Part shown: in pieces, positions 20,940 to 29,282 of the stretch | Layout of the letters: the number at the start of each line of letters is the position of its first letter | Numbering within the stretch: the stretch's first letter is position 1 | Assembly: GCF_049999945.1 (NCBI RefSeq) | Contig: NZ_JBLYUB010000001.1 | Location: forward strand, 1 to 64,000 | Origin: Planosporangium spinosum | Lineage (GTDB): Bacteria; Actinomycetota; Actinomycetes; Mycobacteriales; Micromonosporaceae | Length of the DNA: 64,000 bases | Direction: 5' to 3' | Translations under genes and position numbers: made by a program | The notes under the pieces: generated by a model | Database searches by the model: none | What the model saw: the letters and a program-made list of their open reading frames with translations, nothing else | What the model was told of the DNA's origin: nothing

Positions 20940-21959
20940 TCACGCCAACGCGTACAGCACCTCGGCGGCGCCCGGGTCCGGACTCTCGACCACGGCGTCG
21001 GTGCCGCCGGGCCGGTGGCCGTCGCTCGCCGCCACGTCCAGCGCCGTGCCCGCCGCCACGTCCAGTGCCGTGCCCGCCGCCACGTCCAGCGCCGTGCCCG
21101 CCAGCCAGGCGTCGACGGCCAGCAGCGCCGCCGCGCCGACCGCGGTGTCCGGCCCGCATCCCCGGGCGGCCAGCAGCTCCGCGCCGTCGGTGCGCAGCCG
21201 CGCCCACCACCGCGCCTCGGCCCGCCACAGCTGCTCCGGGTCGCCCACCCCGCGCAGGGCCCAGGCAGCCTCCGGGACGGCCATTGGCAACTCCGCCACG
21301 CACGCCGCCCGGGACCAGCCCGGGCCGAGGACGTGGTCGACCCGCACCGCGAGCGGCGTGGACAGCCGCTCGGCCCGGACCGTCGGGTCACGGGCGACGA
21401 GCAGGGCGACGGCGCCGGCGGCCCACGGCCGGGCCGGCACCACGCCGGCCGCCACCCGCTCGGCCCACCGCAACCGCAGGCCCAGCGAGATGTCGTGCGG
21501 GCGGATCCCGCCCGGGTCTCCCCAGGCCGAGTCGGCGAGCGCGGCCAGCAGCCGGGGCAGGGAGTTCGTGCGGGCGAGCCGCGGCCAGGCGGTGGCGAGG
21601 GTGCCGAGCCGGAACGGCGCCCAGGCCGGCTGGTCGGCCCCGGTCAGGTCCCGGACCCGGTCGTCGACGTTGGCCAGCTCGAACCACCCGGCCAGCAGCC
21701 GCAGCACACGTACCCCGTCACCCGGCAACCAGCCGGCGAGCACCCGCAGGTGCCACAGCAGGGTCTCGGCGATGCCGCGGCGCGCGACGGCCGGCGAGTC
21801 GGTGGCGCGCACGAACCGCCCGTAGGGCGAGCACGCCAGCGCCCGTACCGCCTCGGCCGGTGACGAGCTCGCCGCCAGCTCCCGCGCGCCCGCTGCGCCC
21901 AATCGGCGGGTGGGCAGCACCCTCGCCAGCGCACTACCGGCAAACCAGCGGGCGCTCAT
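20940..21959 (-). CDS. Orphan protein resembling V-type ATPase subunit C / AC39
   Basis: 339 residues, Ala/Leu/Arg-rich and all-helical in appearance, opening MSARWFAGSALARVLPTRRLG and with HLRVLAGWLPGDGVRVLRLLAGWFELANVDD, which recalls actinobacterial proteins annotated as V0D/AC39-like. This assignment is weak. No other V-ATPase subunit is nearby. The C-terminus has three AGTALDVA units (DNA repeat 21028-21099). It heads the apparent operon with the GAF protein and is divergent from the tandem-Usp genes across a 249-bp gap containing a DosR-like box. Confidence 0.5.
   Translation of the reverse strand: MSARWFAGSALARVLPTRRLGAAGARELAASSSPAEAVRALACSPYGRFVRATDSPAVARRGIAETLLWHLRVLAGWLPGDGVRVLRLLAGWFELANVDDRVRDLTGADQPAWAPFRLGTLATAWPRLARTNSLPRLLAALADSAWGDPGGIRPHDISLGLRLRWAERVAAGVVPARPWAAGAVALLVARDPTVRAERLSTPLAVRVDHVLGPGWSRAACVAELPMAVPEAAWALRGVGDPEQLWRAEARWWARLRTDGAELLAARGCGPDTAVGAAALLAVDAWLAGTALDVAAGTALDVAAGTALDVAASDGHRPGGTDAVVESPDPGAAEVLYALA
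21028..21099 (-). repeat. Three 24-bp tandem repeats inside the V-ATPase-C-like gene
   Basis: The 24-bp unit beginning gccgccacgtccagcgccgt occurs at 21028-21051, 21052-21075 and 21076-21099 with one base change. It encodes AGTALDVA three times in frame. Copy number probably varies between strains. Confidence 0.85.
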
Positions 21960-22063
21960 TGCTCCGCCTCCGTACCCATCCGCTCAGCCCTCCCCGAGGC
22001 CTCACCTTCCCAGGGTGCGCCGCACCGCCATACGGGTACAGGGACATACCGACCGCCCCGGTC

Positions 22064-22077
22064 GGGACCTTCGCCCC
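22064..22077. promoter_or_regulatory. Degenerate DevR/DosR-like box in the divergent gap
   Basis: GGGACCTTCGCCCC matches the 14-bp palindromic core at 10 of 12 informative positions. It lies 105 bp from the V-ATPase-C-like start and 131 bp from the tandem-Usp start, so its use is less certain than for the other boxes. The rest of the 21960-22208 gap shows no clearer site. Confidence 0.4.
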
Positions 22078-22208
22078 GGCCGGCGGTGGTCGTCCGCCCG
22101 GTACGGTGACCAACGACCGCCCCGGTCGGGTCCAACGGCACGGTCGCCCGCGTCGCGCCGGGTGGACGCTGAGTGGTGCGGGAACTCCCCGGTACCTGAG
22201 GGGGCTAC

Positions 22209-23096
22209 ATGCCGACAGCGAAGATCGTCGTGGGGGTCGACGGTTCTCCGCCGAGTGTCCGGGCTCTGTGCTGGGCGGCACGGGAGGCCCAACGCCGCGG
22301 CGCTTCGCTCGGTGTCCTGGTGGCGTACAACTGCCGGACCCCGGCCGCGCGCCTGCCGATCGACGCCGCCTTCGAGGAGTACGTGCGTGACCTCGCGATG
22401 GCGGTCGTCGACGCGGCGTGCGGGGAGGCGCGCAGTATCGCCCCGCAGGCCGACGTCGGCGGTACGGCGAGGTGCGGTGACCCCGCTCAGGTCCTGGTCG
22501 ACGCCGCCGACGGCGCGCAGATGCTGGTGGTCGGTTCCCGGGGCGGCGGCGGGTTCGCGAAACTGTTGGCCGGGTCGGTGAGCGTGCAGGTCGCCACCCG
22601 GGCGCCGTGTCCGGTGGCGGTGGTCCGGGGTCGCGACGACAACGAGAGCGACCCGGTGGTCGTCGGCGTGGACGGTTCCGCGTCGTCCGACGTCGCCACC
22701 GGAGTCGCGTTCGAGGAGGCAGCCCGGCGCGACTGCCCGCTGCTGGCCGTCCTGGCCTACAACCTCTCCATGCCGCTGTGGGCCATGGGGCCGCCCCCGG
22801 TGGCGTACGACATCACCGAGATCCAGGTCGAGTTGCAGGCCGCGCTGGTCGGCCACGTCGCCGCATGGCGCGACCGGTTCCCCGACGTACCCGCCGAGTA
22901 CGTCATCGGGCGGGGCAGCCCCGGCGCGGTGCTGGCGGGATGGTCCCGGCACGCGCAACTGGCGGTCGTCGGCAGTCGCGGGCGCGGCGGGACTCCGCCG
23001 GGTCCGCTGATCGGCTCGGTCGGCCTGCAGATGATCCATCACGCCGAGTGCCCGGTACTGATCGCCCGCTTCCCTGACGGGCGGCCGCTGCCATGA
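22209..23096 (+). CDS. Universal stress protein, tandem UspA domains
   Basis: 295 residues with two complete UspA domains. Each has the N-terminal IVVGVDGSPPS / VVVGVDGSASS strand and the ATP-binding signature: VVGSRGGGGFAKLLAGSVS in the first and VVGSRGRGGTPPGPLIGSVG in the second. Both repeats keep G-x2-G-x9-G-S, so ATP binding is likely. Tandem Usps are typical members of the mycobacterial DosR regulon. Its stop overlaps the next gene's ATG by 4 bp (ATGA). Confidence 0.9.
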   Translation: MPTAKIVVGVDGSPPSVRALCWAAREAQRRGASLGVLVAYNCRTPAARLPIDAAFEEYVRDLAMAVVDAACGEARSIAPQADVGGTARCGDPAQVLVDAADGAQMLVVGSRGGGGFAKLLAGSVSVQVATRAPCPVAVVRGRDDNESDPVVVGVDGSASSDVATGVAFEEAARRDCPLLAVLAYNLSMPLWAMGPPPVAYDITEIQVELQAALVGHVAAWRDRFPDVPAEYVIGRGSPGAVLAGWSRHAQLAVVGSRGRGGTPPGPLIGSVGLQMIHHAECPVLIARFPDGRPLP

Positions 23097-23992
23097 CCAC
23101 GCCGCCCGACCGGCCGGTCGTCGTGGGGGTGGACGGCTCCCTGGCCTCGTACACCGCGGTCGGCTGGGGCGTCGCCGAGGCGTGGCGGCGCGGGACGGCG
23201 CTACGCCTGGTCCACGTCGTCGAACGGGCGGCCGGTGCGGACGACCCGTACCGGCCGACGGTCGGGTGCGGGCCGGCCGGCGCGGCCGACGAGATCGCCG
23301 ACAACGCGGCCGCGTACGCCCTCGGCTGCCTCACCGACCTCGACGTGAGCGCCGCGACCCGCTCCGGTCGGGTGGACGACTGCCTGGTCGACGAGTCCCG
23401 CCGGGCCGCCGTCGTCGTGCTCGGCAGCCGGCCGTGCGGCGCCCTGCGCCGGCTGTTCAACGGCTCGCCCGGGGCCCGGGTGGCCGCGCACGCCCGCTGC
23501 CCGCTGGTCGTGGTCCGGCCACGCCGGGAACCGGTCGGCGACCTCGTCGATCCGCGTCACGGAGTCGGCCGGGTCGTCGTCGGGGTGGACGGCGGTGACC
23601 CGTCCCGCGCGGCCCTGAGGTTCGCCTTCGAGGAGGCGGCGCTGCGCGGCGTCGGCCTCACCGCGGTGCACACGTGGTACTACCCGCTCGCGACGAGCAG
23701 CGGTGACCTGATCATCGCCGGTTTCGAGCGGCTCGACCCACGCCTGGACGGAAACGAGGTGCTCGACGAGGCGCTCACGCCGCTGCGGGAGCGCTATCCG
23801 CGGGTACCGGTGCGGCCGCTTTCCGTACCGGCCGTCTCCCCGGCCGCCGCGCTGCTGCACGAGTCGGGCGGAGCGGAACTGCTGGTCGTCGGCTCGCGCG
23901 GCCGGAGCGGCTTCGCGGCGCTCCTGCTCGGATCGGTCAGCCAGGCGGCGATCCACCACGCGGCCTGCCCGGTGGCGGTGATCCACCACTGA
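23093..23992 (+). CDS. Universal stress protein, tandem UspA domains
   Basis: 299 residues, paralogue of and translationally coupled to the preceding gene. The N-terminal domain has VVVGVDGSLAS but a degenerate C-terminal loop (VVLGSRPCGALRRLFNGSPG), so it may not bind ATP. The C-terminal domain keeps the full motif (VVGSRGRSGFAALLLGSVS). The combination of one degenerate and one intact domain is common in tandem Usps. The 20-bp gap to the convergent cyclic-nucleotide-binding gene is too short for a clear terminator. Confidence 0.9.
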   Translation: MTTPPDRPVVVGVDGSLASYTAVGWGVAEAWRRGTALRLVHVVERAAGADDPYRPTVGCGPAGAADEIADNAAAYALGCLTDLDVSAATRSGRVDDCLVDESRRAAVVVLGSRPCGALRRLFNGSPGARVAAHARCPLVVVRPRREPVGDLVDPRHGVGRVVVGVDGGDPSRAALRFAFEEAALRGVGLTAVHTWYYPLATSSGDLIIAGFERLDPRLDGNEVLDEALTPLRERYPRVPVRPLSVPAVSPAAALLHESGGAELLVVGSRGRSGFAALLLGSVSQAAIHHAACPVAVIHH

Positions 23993-24011
23993 TGCCGCCG
24001 GAGCAGGTCCG

Positions 24012-24473
24012 CTACGACCGCACCGCGTCCGGGTCGAGCAGGCGCATCCGGGTGGCCTGCAACCGGTCCACGACCACCTGCATGAACCGCCGGGTCAACT
24101 GGTAGCCGACCTCGTGGTCGGCGTCGCAGAGCCGGCGCACCTCGAACGCGTCCAGGCGCAGCGCGAACGTCGTCTCGACCGCGTACGCGCCGAAGTGCCA
24201 GCGGTACGGCGGAAACAGCCAGGACCAGCCGAGCACCGCGCCGGGGCCCAGCGTCTCCACGACCACCTCGCCCCGGCCGGGTACGGCGGTGACCAGGTCG
24301 ACGTGGCCCCGGTTGATCAGCCAGAACCGGTCGGCGCGGCCGCCTTCGGGAAACACCCGGCCGCCGGCCGGCAGCACGGCCCGACTGGCCGCGTACGACA
24401 ACTGGCGCAGGTGTTTCTCCGACAGCCCGGCCAGGAACGGCTGGGCGGCCAACAGGTCGTACGCGGTCTCCAT
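24012..24473 (-). CDS. Cyclic-nucleotide-binding domain protein without HTH
   Basis: 153 residues from ATG 24473 (ggggagagg upstream). A single cNMP-binding fold: FLAGLSEKHLRQLSYAASRAV, then VFPEGGRADRFWLINRGHVDLV and LGPGAVLGWSWLFPPYRWHFGAYA. The usual phosphate-binding RxA/S of cAMP receptors (GELALL...RAA) is replaced by VLGWSWLFPPYRW, so the ligand may differ. There is no DNA-binding domain. It lies 29 bp downstream of the CBS-BON gene and is almost certainly co-transcribed with it. Confidence 0.82.
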   Translation of the reverse strand: METAYDLLAAQPFLAGLSEKHLRQLSYAASRAVLPAGGRVFPEGGRADRFWLINRGHVDLVTAVPGRGEVVVETLGPGAVLGWSWLFPPYRWHFGAYAVETTFALRLDAFEVRRLCDADHEVGYQLTRRFMQVVVDRLQATRMRLLDPDAVRS

Positions 24474-24502
24474 GACGTGCCCTCTCCCCGCCCGGCCGGT
24501 GC

Positions 24503-25207
24503 TCACACACCGGACTCGAAGACGTACCGGCTGTCCCGGCCGACCCGGTCGTCGACGCGGTAGGCCAGCCGGTCGACCACGTCGACCACGCCGGGTACCG
24601 TGCGGGTCAGCCGGACGGCGAGTCGGGCGGTACTGTGCCGCTCGACCGCACCGGCCAGCGTCACGACACCGTCGGTGACCTCGACCCGGACCTGGGCGGG
24701 CCCGAGCCCCAGCGCCCTGTCGACGACCTCGGCCGCCACGTCGTCGGCGATGGCCGCGTCCGGCCGCAGGTACACCCGCAGCAGGTCCCGCCGGGTGACG
24801 ATCCCGGCGAGTCGGCCGCCGCCGCCGACCACCGGCAGGCGCTTGACCGACTCGCGCTCCATCGTCCGCGCCGCCTCGGCGATCGTGGCGTCCGGGTCGA
24901 TGGTCCGGGCCGGGGCGCTCATCAGTTCCGCGGCGGTACAGCCGGCGGCCTTGGCCCGCGCCGCCCGGTGCCCGGTGCCGATGAGCCGCCGTGCCCGGGG
25001 GTCGTCTCCGGCGTACTCCAGCTTCGGCAGCAGATCGGCCTCGGACACCACGCCGACCACCCGGTCCTCGTCGTCGAGTACCGGCACGGCACTCACGCCG
25101 TACCCGGCGAGCGCGTCCACGATCTCCTTGTAGTCGGCCCGCTGCCGCACGGCCACCACCATGCTGGTCATGACGTCCCGTACCTTGGTCAGCTCCACCG
25201 CCGGCAC
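24503..25207 (-). CDS. CBS-pair and BON domain protein
   Basis: 234 residues. CBS1 (about 8-66: VRDVMTSMVVAVRQRADYKEIVDAL, SAVPVLDDEDRVVGVVSEADLL), CBS2 (about 94-148: AELMSAPARTIDPDATIAEAARTM, LPVVGGGGRLAGIVTRRDLLRVY) and a C-terminal BON domain (about 155-218: GVVTLAGAVERHSTARLAVRLTRTVPGVVDVVDRL). CBS pairs bind adenine nucleotides. Such proteins are standard members of actinobacterial hypoxia/dormancy regulons. A DosR-like box lies 46 bp upstream of the start. Confidence 0.88.
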   Translation of the reverse strand: MPAVELTKVRDVMTSMVVAVRQRADYKEIVDALAGYGVSAVPVLDDEDRVVGVVSEADLLPKLEYAGDDPRARRLIGTGHRAARAKAAGCTAAELMSAPARTIDPDATIAEAARTMERESVKRLPVVGGGGRLAGIVTRRDLLRVYLRPDAAIADDVAAEVVDRALGLGPAQVRVEVTDGVVTLAGAVERHSTARLAVRLTRTVPGVVDVVDRLAYRVDDRVGRDSRYVFESGV

Positions 25208-25253
25208 CTCGAATCCTGTCCACTGTGGCCAGCCGGCCCGAGGGGCCGGTGCC

Positions 25254-25267
25254 CGGGCCTCGGTCCC
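25254..25267 (-). promoter_or_regulatory. DevR/DosR-like box upstream of the CBS-BON gene
   Basis: CGGGCCTCGGTCCC fits 10 of 12 informative positions of GGGACC-N2-GGTCCC and keeps a perfect right half. It ends 46 bp upstream of the 25207 start, nearly the same distance as the perfect box before the Usp gene. Confidence 0.5.
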
Positions 25268-25384
25268 GCCACGGCGGTGCCCGGGTTCGTGCTCGCGTCA
25301 CGGTCGGTGTCGTGACGTCGACGCTGGGTCTACTGTGCGTCCGGCGGCGCGTCCCGGCGCAGGGCCATTGGGCCTGGTGTCGGC

Positions 25385-25398
25385 GGGACCGCGGTCCC
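25385..25398 (+). promoter_or_regulatory. DevR/DosR-like box upstream of the regulator
   Basis: GGGACCGCGGTCCC, a perfect 14-bp palindrome, ends 36 bp before the GTG start of the DevR-like regulator (25435). Its position suggests autoregulation. A near-palindrome, AGGGCCATTGGGCCT (about 25362-25376), may be a weaker second site, since DosR promoters often carry two. Confidence 0.7.
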
Positions 25399-25434
25399 TA
25401 CCGCGGCCGCCACGCGGGCCGGTAGAACCGGGAC

Positions 25435-26070
25435 GTGATCCGGGTGTATCTTCTCGACGACCACGAGGTCGTCCGGCGCGGCCTGCACGACCTGCTCGAA
25501 GCCGAGGACGACATCGAGGTCGTCGGCGAGTCCGCCTCCGCCGTCGACGCCGCGCACCGCATCCCCGCCCTGCGCCCCGACGTCGCCGTCCTCGACGCCC
25601 GGCTACCCGACGGCAGCGGCATCGACGTCTGCCGCGACGTCCGCTCGGTCGACCCCGCCATCCAGGCACTCATCCTGACCTCGTACGAAGACGACGAGGC
25701 CCTGTTCGCCGCGATCATGGCCGGCGCCGCCGGGTACGTCCTCAAACAGATCCGGGGCACCGACCTCGTCGACGCCGTGCGCCGGGTCGCCGCCGGCCAG
25801 TCCCTGCTCGACCCGGCCGTCACCGCCCGGGTCCTGGAGCGCATCCGCCGCGGCCCGGAGCAGCCCGACGAACTGCGCAACCTCACCGACCAGGAACGAC
25901 GCATCCTGAGCCTGGTCGCCGAGGGGCTGACCAACCGGGAGATCGCCCAGCGGATGTTCCTGTCGGAGAAGACGGTCAAGAACTACGTGTCCAGCCTGCT
26001 GGCCAAGCTCGGCCTGGAACGGCGCACCCAGGCCGCCGTGTTCGCCGCCCGGCTGCTCGACCGGCGTTGA
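25435..26070 (+). CDS. devR: NarL/FixJ response regulator of the DevR/DosR type
   Basis: 211 residues from GTG 25435. Receiver domain with DD at 8-9, phospho-acceptor Asp54 (VAVLDARLPDGSG), LTS at 81-83 and Lys104 (GYVLKQIRG); then a LuxR-type HTH (about 147-205) LTDQERRILSLVAEGLTNRE ... MFLSEKTVKNYVSSLLAKLG. The numbering of Asp54 and Lys104 and the HTH sequence closely follow mycobacterial DevR/DosR as I recall it; the Streptomyces counterpart is OsdR. No intact kinase gene is in the window. It is the likely controller of the surrounding Usp, CBS-BON and related genes through the GGGACC boxes. Confidence 0.88.
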   Translation: MIRVYLLDDHEVVRRGLHDLLEAEDDIEVVGESASAVDAAHRIPALRPDVAVLDARLPDGSGIDVCRDVRSVDPAIQALILTSYEDDEALFAAIMAGAAGYVLKQIRGTDLVDAVRRVAAGQSLLDPAVTARVLERIRRGPEQPDELRNLTDQERRILSLVAEGLTNREIAQRMFLSEKTVKNYVSSLLAKLGLERRTQAAVFAARLLDRR

Positions 26071-26185
26071 CCGCGCCGCTTCGGACCGACCAGGGGACCC
26101 GCCTCCGCCGCCGAGGTAACGCCACCGGCGGACGTGGATAACGAGGCGGATCGAAATGCGGCGGACCGGGCCGGTCGGGACGCGC

Positions 26186-26218
26186 CGGTTGTGCCGGTCA
26201 ACCACCCCGGCACAACCG
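26186..26218. terminator. Bidirectional terminator between the regulator and csp
   Basis: CGGTTGTGCCGG (26186-26197) and CCGGCACAACCG (26207-26218) are perfect 12-bp arms with a 9-nt loop. It lies between the stop codons of the convergent regulator (26070) and cold-shock gene (26243). Confidence 0.75.
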
Positions 26219-26242
26219 ATCTTCCCGCTGGCGACTACCGAT

Positions 26243-26446
26243 TCAGATGGGGCGAACCTGCTCCGCCTGGGGACCCTTCTGGCCCTGCGTGACCTCGAAC
26301 TCGACCCGCTGGTTCTCCTCGAGCGAGCGGTAACCGCTGGACTGGATGGCGGAGAAGTGAACGAAAACGTCGGGGCCGCCCCCGTCCTGGCTGATAAAGC
26401 CGAACCCCTTGTCGGCGTTGAACCACTTCACCGTGCCCTGTGCCAT
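26243..26446 (-). CDS. cspA: Cold-shock protein, CspA family
   Basis: 67 residues, the standard length. Carries both RNA-binding motifs: KGFGFISQDGG (RNP1-like KGFGFI) and DVFVHFSAI (RNP2-like VFVHF). Single-stranded RNA/DNA chaperone in the cytoplasm. The aaggga site lies 7 bp before the ATG. The 276 bp upstream (26447-26722) hold no gene and probably include a long 5' leader as in other csp genes; two ACGCGTG direct repeats (about 26624 and 26641) were seen there but no further clear element. Confidence 0.95.
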   Translation of the reverse strand: MAQGTVKWFNADKGFGFISQDGGGPDVFVHFSAIQSSGYRSLEENQRVEFEVTQGQKGPQAEQVRPI

Positions 26447-26722
26447 TGCCGTTCTCCCTTGTCAGGCCCGATGACCTGCGAATGCAGATCTGGAGCCGCT
26501 CTGGCCTGCGGCCCCACACCGCCCGACCGCCGCCCCGGTGACGCGGGCGCCATCGGGACAGCCCGCCGGTGCGGGATGGGCCGGCTGGTACGAGCCGTCC
26601 GTCTACCCAGATTTTCGGAGTACACGCGTGGGCTGATCGCACGCGTGGCGGGTGCCGACCCGCACTGCCAGATCGGTCGATCTGACTCAACCACGTCTCC
26701 CGACCGCGCGCACCCGATTCGC

Positions 26723-27472
26723 TCAAGATCTCGGCGTGGATGCGGGCGGCGCCGGCGGCGCACCGCGCGGCCGGGGCCGCGGCCGGAGGACGTGCACCCG
26801 GGTGATCTCGGCGTCCTCCGGCGGCCCGATCCGCGACACCGGGTAGCTCGCGACGATCTCCAGCCGGTGGTGCGGCAGGTACGCGCGGCCGGGGTCGCCG
26901 ACCAGGACCAGCGCGCCCCGGGCCGCGACCCGCTCGATGAACGCCATGACCCGGTCGGCCAGCGGGCGGGAGTAGAAGACGTCTCCGGCGAGCACCACGT
27001 CGGCGCCGTCGGCGTCGCCCGCGAGCAGATCACCCCGGTACCCGTGGACGACCACGCCGTTGGCCCGGGCGTTCAGCGTCAGCGCGGCCAGGGCGTACGG
27101 GTCGATGTCGTTGGCGGTCACGGACGCCGCGCCGGCGAGGGCCGCCGAGATGGCCACGATCCCGCCGCCGGAGGCCAGGTCGAGCACCCTGCGCCCGGTG
27201 ACCACGTCCGGGTGGTCGAGGACGTACCGCGCGACGGCCTGACCGCCGGCCCAGGCGGAGGCCCAGAACGGCGGTGCCACCGCGGTTCCCGTCTCGGCCT
27301 GCAGCCGCGCCTCCCAGACGATGGGGTCCACGGCGAGATGGAGCCGCACCTCGGGTACGAACGGCACGTCGGCCAGGCGCAGCCGGTCGAACCCGGCGGC
27401 ACCGGCGGTGGCCGGGTCGTCCCGGAGGGTGCGTTCCAGATGCGACAGCTCGGACTCCGCGCCGTTCGTCAC
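26723..27472 (-). CDS. Class I SAM methyltransferase, ETFB/L11-lysine methyltransferase-like
   Basis: About 249 residues from GTG 27472. Contains PPFWASAWAGGQAVARYVLDHP, SAM motif I RVLDLASGGGIVAISAALAGA, ANDIDPYALAALTLNARANG, and DVVLAGDVFYSRPLADRVM (post-II region with DVFY). This combination is typical of METTL20/Nnt1-type protein lysine methyltransferases and of many actinobacterial proteins annotated as nicotinamide N-methylase-like. The target is unknown. Longer in-frame starts up to 27604 would run across a 24-bp palindrome at 27531-27554 and are unlikely. Confidence 0.72.
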   Translation of the reverse strand: MTNGAESELSHLERTLRDDPATAGAAGFDRLRLADVPFVPEVRLHLAVDPIVWEARLQAETGTAVAPPFWASAWAGGQAVARYVLDHPDVVTGRRVLDLASGGGIVAISAALAGAASVTANDIDPYALAALTLNARANGVVVHGYRGDLLAGDADGADVVLAGDVFYSRPLADRVMAFIERVAARGALVLVGDPGRAYLPHHRLEIVASYPVSRIGPPEDAEITRVHVLRPRPRPRGAPPAPPASTPRS

Positions 27473-27530
27473 CCGCCAAGCATGGCTCAGGTAGGCCCCG
27501 GCCGTGTGACCACGGGCCGCATATCGGCCC

Positions 27531-27554
27531 GGAATCCCGTGATCACGGGATTCC
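27531..27554. terminator. 24-bp perfect palindrome downstream of the MFS operon
   Basis: Arms GGAATCCCGTGA and TCACGGGATTCC meet with no loop around a GTGATCAC centre. It is about 88 bp after the end of the small ORF that follows the MFS gene and 59 bp before the methyltransferase start, so it may be a terminator or part of the dispersed GATC-palindrome family. Confidence 0.5.
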
Positions 27555-27641
27555 CGGCGCCCCGACGTATGAGTGGGGCGTGGCTGCCTTCCCCTGGCCT
27601 CCACGCCCTCCCTGTAGTTGTACGCCCCGGAATCGCCGCTG

Positions 27642-27809
27642 TCAGCCCGCGCCGGGAAGTTTCGTCACCAGGTGGTCCAGTTCGGCCAGGTCCCCACTGC
27701 CGAGATCGCGTACCGGCTCCGGCGGCCGGGTGCGGATCCGCTCGGCCAGCTCCGCCGCTTCGGCGCCGGCAGCCAGCGCACACAGCGCCCTGACCCGCAC
27801 GGACCTCAT
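27642..27809 (-). CDS. Possible 55-residue ORF coupled to the MFS gene
   Basis: ATG at 27809 overlaps the MFS stop (ATGA) and the frame runs to 27642. The product, MRSVRVRALCALAAGAEAAE onward to HLVTKLPGAG, is helical and charged; the end AELDHLVTKL looks like the C-terminal helix of a MarR-type protein, but too little is present to claim this. It is either a small coupled gene or a fragment. Confidence 0.3.
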   Translation of the reverse strand: MRSVRVRALCALAAGAEAAELAERIRTRPPEPVRDLGSGDLAELDHLVTKLPGAG

Positions 27810-29257
27810 GCCGAGCGTGCACCGACCGGGGTCGCGGCGCGGACCGGGGCGATGCGCGCGGCGGTGTCGGCCGCGGTCCGCCTCGCCCAGCGCCCGGTGG
27901 TGACGAGACCGAGGACGAACACGGACACCCCGCAGCCCACGACGATCCACCATCCCACGTGACTGGCCGGCGCGAAGTGGGTCGCCATCGACCCGTGTAC
28001 GCCCGAGGTCACCACCGACCCGATGACCGCGACTCCGAGCGACTGGCCGACCTGGCGGCTGGTCGAGGCGATCGCCGCCGCGACACCCGCCTGCGACCGG
28101 GGCATGCCGGAGACCGCGGTGTTGGTGATCGGGGCGTTGACCATGCCGAAGCCGAACCCGAACCCGGCGTAACTCGCGATCAGCCAGGCCGGCGACGTGT
28201 GCGCGGACAGCAGGGTGAACGGCAGGATGCTCAGGGCCATCGCGGCGCCCGCGAGCAGCAGCGGCAGGCGCGGCCCGAGGCTGCCGACCAGCCGGCCCGA
28301 CAGCGGCGCGAACACCACGGTCATCGCCGCCATCGGCAGTGTGTACAGGCCGGCGTGCAGCGCCGACAGCCCGCGCACCTCCTGCAGGTACAGCGTGTTG
28401 AGCAGCAGGAACCCGCCCAGCGCGCCGAACGCGCTGACCGCGATCACGGTCGCGCCGGAGAACGGGGCGCTGCGGAAGAACCGGAGGTCCAGCAGCGGCT
28501 CCCGGCGGCGCGACTCGTAGCCGAGCAGGCCGGCGAGAGCGGCGGCCGCGAGCGTGAAGAACCCGAGGATCTCCCGCGACGACCAGCCGGCGTTCGGCCC
28601 CTCGATGATGGCGTAGGTCAACGACGCCAGCACGGTCAGGACGAGCGCCTGGCCCAGCGGGTCGACCCGGCGCGGGTGCGGCGCCCGCGACTCCGGCACG
28701 TATCGCGCGGTCAACAGCAGAGCCAGCAGCCCGACCGGGATGTTGATCCAGAAGATCGATCGCCACCCGGTCGACGCGACCAGCATGCCACCGACGACCG
28801 GACCGAGGGCCATGCTGATGCCGACGACACCGCCCCAGACGCCGATCGCACGGGCGCGCTCCCTCGGGTCGGTGAACGTGTTCGTGATGATCGACATCGC
28901 CACCGGGTTGAGCATGGACCCGCCGACCGCCTGCACCATCCGGGCCGCGACGAGCCAGCCCAGGCTCGGTGCGAGGCTGCACAGCAGTGAGCCGACGATG
29001 AACACGACCAGGCCCGTCTGGAACGTCCGACGCCGGCCGACACGGTCCGCCGTCGAACCGGCCAGGATCAGCAGGCTGGCCAGGACGAGCGTGTACGCGT
29101 CGACGGTCCACTGCAGGCCGGACATCGACGTGTGCAGCTCACGGCCGATGGACGGCAGTGCCACGTTCACAATCGTGTTGTCCAGCCCCACGATCAACAG
29201 ACTCATGCAGCAGATGAACAGGACGAGCAACCGCCCGCGGCGATCGAGTTCAGGCAC
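27806..29257 (-). CDS. MFS drug exporter, DHA2 (14-TM, EmrB/QacA) type
   Basis: 483 residues with about 14 membrane segments. MFS motifs: DNTIVNVALPSIGRELH (motif D1), GSTADRVGRRRTFQTGL (motif A), and GPVVGGMLVASTGWRSIFWINIPVG (motif C). DHA2 transporters export lipophilic compounds or antibiotics using the proton gradient. The substrate is unknown. Two TAGTTATG-type direct repeats lie 26-50 bp upstream, suggesting local repression, but no regulator gene adjoins it unless the coupled 55-residue ORF is a remnant of one. Confidence 0.85.
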   Translation of the reverse strand: MPELDRRGRLLVLFICCMSLLIVGLDNTIVNVALPSIGRELHTSMSGLQWTVDAYTLVLASLLILAGSTADRVGRRRTFQTGLVVFIVGSLLCSLAPSLGWLVAARMVQAVGGSMLNPVAMSIITNTFTDPRERARAIGVWGGVVGISMALGPVVGGMLVASTGWRSIFWINIPVGLLALLLTARYVPESRAPHPRRVDPLGQALVLTVLASLTYAIIEGPNAGWSSREILGFFTLAAAALAGLLGYESRRREPLLDLRFFRSAPFSGATVIAVSAFGALGGFLLLNTLYLQEVRGLSALHAGLYTLPMAAMTVVFAPLSGRLVGSLGPRLPLLLAGAAMALSILPFTLLSAHTSPAWLIASYAGFGFGFGMVNAPITNTAVSGMPRSQAGVAAAIASTSRQVGQSLGVAVIGSVVTSGVHGSMATHFAPASHVGWWIVVGCGVSVFVLGLVTTGRWARRTAADTAARIAPVRAATPVGARSA

Positions 29258-29282
29258 GCGGAACTCCGGATACTTGCGCGGA

